Source of the DNA: Pontibacter diazotrophicus
Lineage (GTDB): Bacteria > Bacteroidota > Bacteroidia > Cytophagales > Hymenobacteraceae
Direction of reading: 5' to 3'
Length of the DNA stretch: 64,000 nucleotides
NCBI RefSeq assembly: GCF_003367245.1
Contig: NZ_QRGR01000003.1
Span: forward strand, 62,001-126,000
The position numbers and the translations under genes are program-made. Shown here in pieces: positions 63,516 to 64,000 of this stretch. Position 1 is the stretch's first letter. The number at the start of each line of letters is the position of its first letter. Under the pieces are notes generated by a model. That model saw nothing but the letters and a program-made list of their open reading frames with translations, ran no database searches and had not been told where the DNA came from.

Positions 63516-64000
63516 CTACTGTAGAACTAACTCTGTTTGCTCCAGCCTGAAAGGAAGCTTAGGACGCACAGCACCCCACCATTTCCCATACCACTGGATG
63601 TTTTCGCGATAGTCCTCCAAATCAAAGCTCAGGCACTCCTCATAGTAAAACAAGGAGACGGATGTATTCTTCAGTATGATCAGGGAGAAATAGTAAGACC
63701 CGTCGTTCAGGAAGTTTCCCGGAACAGTGCACTCCCCCTTCACAACGCCTTTATCACATTGCGTTGCCGGTGAGGGCGCATCAAAGATACACTCCCCACC
63801 GTACGTGAACAGGTGAAGCCCCGCGCTTAGAAGAACATCATCTGTCATGTTCCAAAGCTCGAATTTTACTGTCAGGGGTGTGCGGATGTCGAGCGGAGCA
63901 TTAACATCAAGAAGGTGAGGCACCAGTTCTACAGATTTAATCCGTACGTGCTCATTTCCGGGCGCTTCTTCGGGTTTACTCCAGCTTTGCTTAAGTTTGT
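63516..64000 (-). CDS. ABC exporter ATP-binding protein, Wzt-like C-terminal domain (5' part outside the window)
   Basis: The frame runs off the window edge. The visible 160 residues begin KLKQSWSKPEEAPGNEHVRI, the linker and first strand typical of the carbohydrate-binding C-terminal domain of Wzt/TagH-type exporter ATPases. A beta-sandwich follows (TVKFELWNMTDDVLL, GVVKGECTVPGNFLNDGSYY, FDLEDY). In such exporters this domain recognises the finished glycan and couples it to transport. The nucleotide-binding domain and permease should lie just beyond the edge. It heads the reverse-strand glycan operon. Confidence 0.85.
   Translation of the reverse strand, partial: KLKQSWSKPEEAPGNEHVRIKSVELVPHLLDVNAPLDIRTPLTVKFELWNMTDDVLLSAGLHLFTYGGECIFDAPSPATQCDKGVVKGECTVPGNFLNDGSYYFSLIILKNTSVSLFYYEECLSFDLEDYRENIQWYGKWWGAVRPKLPFRLEQTELVLQ

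Noticed and set aside
1..64000. CRISPR arrays, tRNA or rRNA genes, insertion sequences, prophage genes
   Set aside because: No repeat-spacer pattern, cloverleaf, transposase or phage gene was seen on reading both strands. Short or divergent ones could be missed without a search tool.

Overview
The window looks like a chromosomal segment of a Bacteroidota bacterium of the Cytophagales, most like a Pontibacter/Hymenobacteraceae-type organism. The reasons are a type IX secretion plug lipoprotein, a DUF4290-murA gene pair, a TAnnTTTG-type promoter element, weak ribosome-binding sites and moderate GC content with AT-rich intergenic DNA. The genus is inference; no 16S rRNA, tRNA, CRISPR array or insertion sequence was seen.

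1-12.8 kb is core genome. It holds a 3'-truncated T9SS plug lipoprotein, an NmrA-like reductase, an OsmC-family peroxidase and a ZraSR-like two-component pair (histidine kinase plus sigma-54 activator). The pair is divergent from a MacB/FtsX-type permease whose upstream region carries a sigma-54 promoter and two activator palindromes. csaA, DUF4290-murA (the MurA has Asp at the fosfomycin-target Cys), a sugar O-acetyltransferase and an RNA methyltransferase follow.

13-21.9 kb holds an HTTM-like membrane protein with a small partner, then a signalling cassette: hybrid kinase, sigma-54 activator, a second hybrid kinase whose phospho-acceptor His is Asn, and a single-domain receiver. 21.9-36.6 kb is a Wzx/Wzy-type exopolysaccharide locus. 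It contains an initiating phosphoglycosyltransferase fused to a pseudo-receiver, a short outer-membrane channel, a chain-length protein with a degenerate BY-kinase domain, a polymerase, five glycosyltransferases, a flippase and two very small ORFs.

36.7-43.4 kb is a reverse-strand oxidoreductase module (GMC oxidoreductase, Tat-signal small subunit, HTTM-like protein, phytoene-desaturase-like enzyme). It is bracketed by two inverted paralogs of an unassigned, possibly glycosyltransferase-like protein. 43.9-50.6 kb holds a GT2 enzyme and then a set resembling the mycobacterial decaprenyl-phosphoryl-pentose pathway: UbiA of the DPPR-synthase type, a HAD phosphatase, GtrA, a GT-C membrane glycosyltransferase and a phosphoribosyltransferase-HAD fusion.

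51.2-64 kb holds two GT4 enzymes with decayed duplicate fragments around them. A long reverse-strand glycan operon follows: the C-terminal, Wzt-like part of an ABC exporter ATPase, GT2 enzymes, a methyltransferase, a polysaccharide deacetylase, a GT61 enzyme and a GT11 fucosyltransferase-like enzyme. The window therefore seems to carry two or three surface-glycan systems with separate export routes, under dense two-component and probably sigma-54 control.
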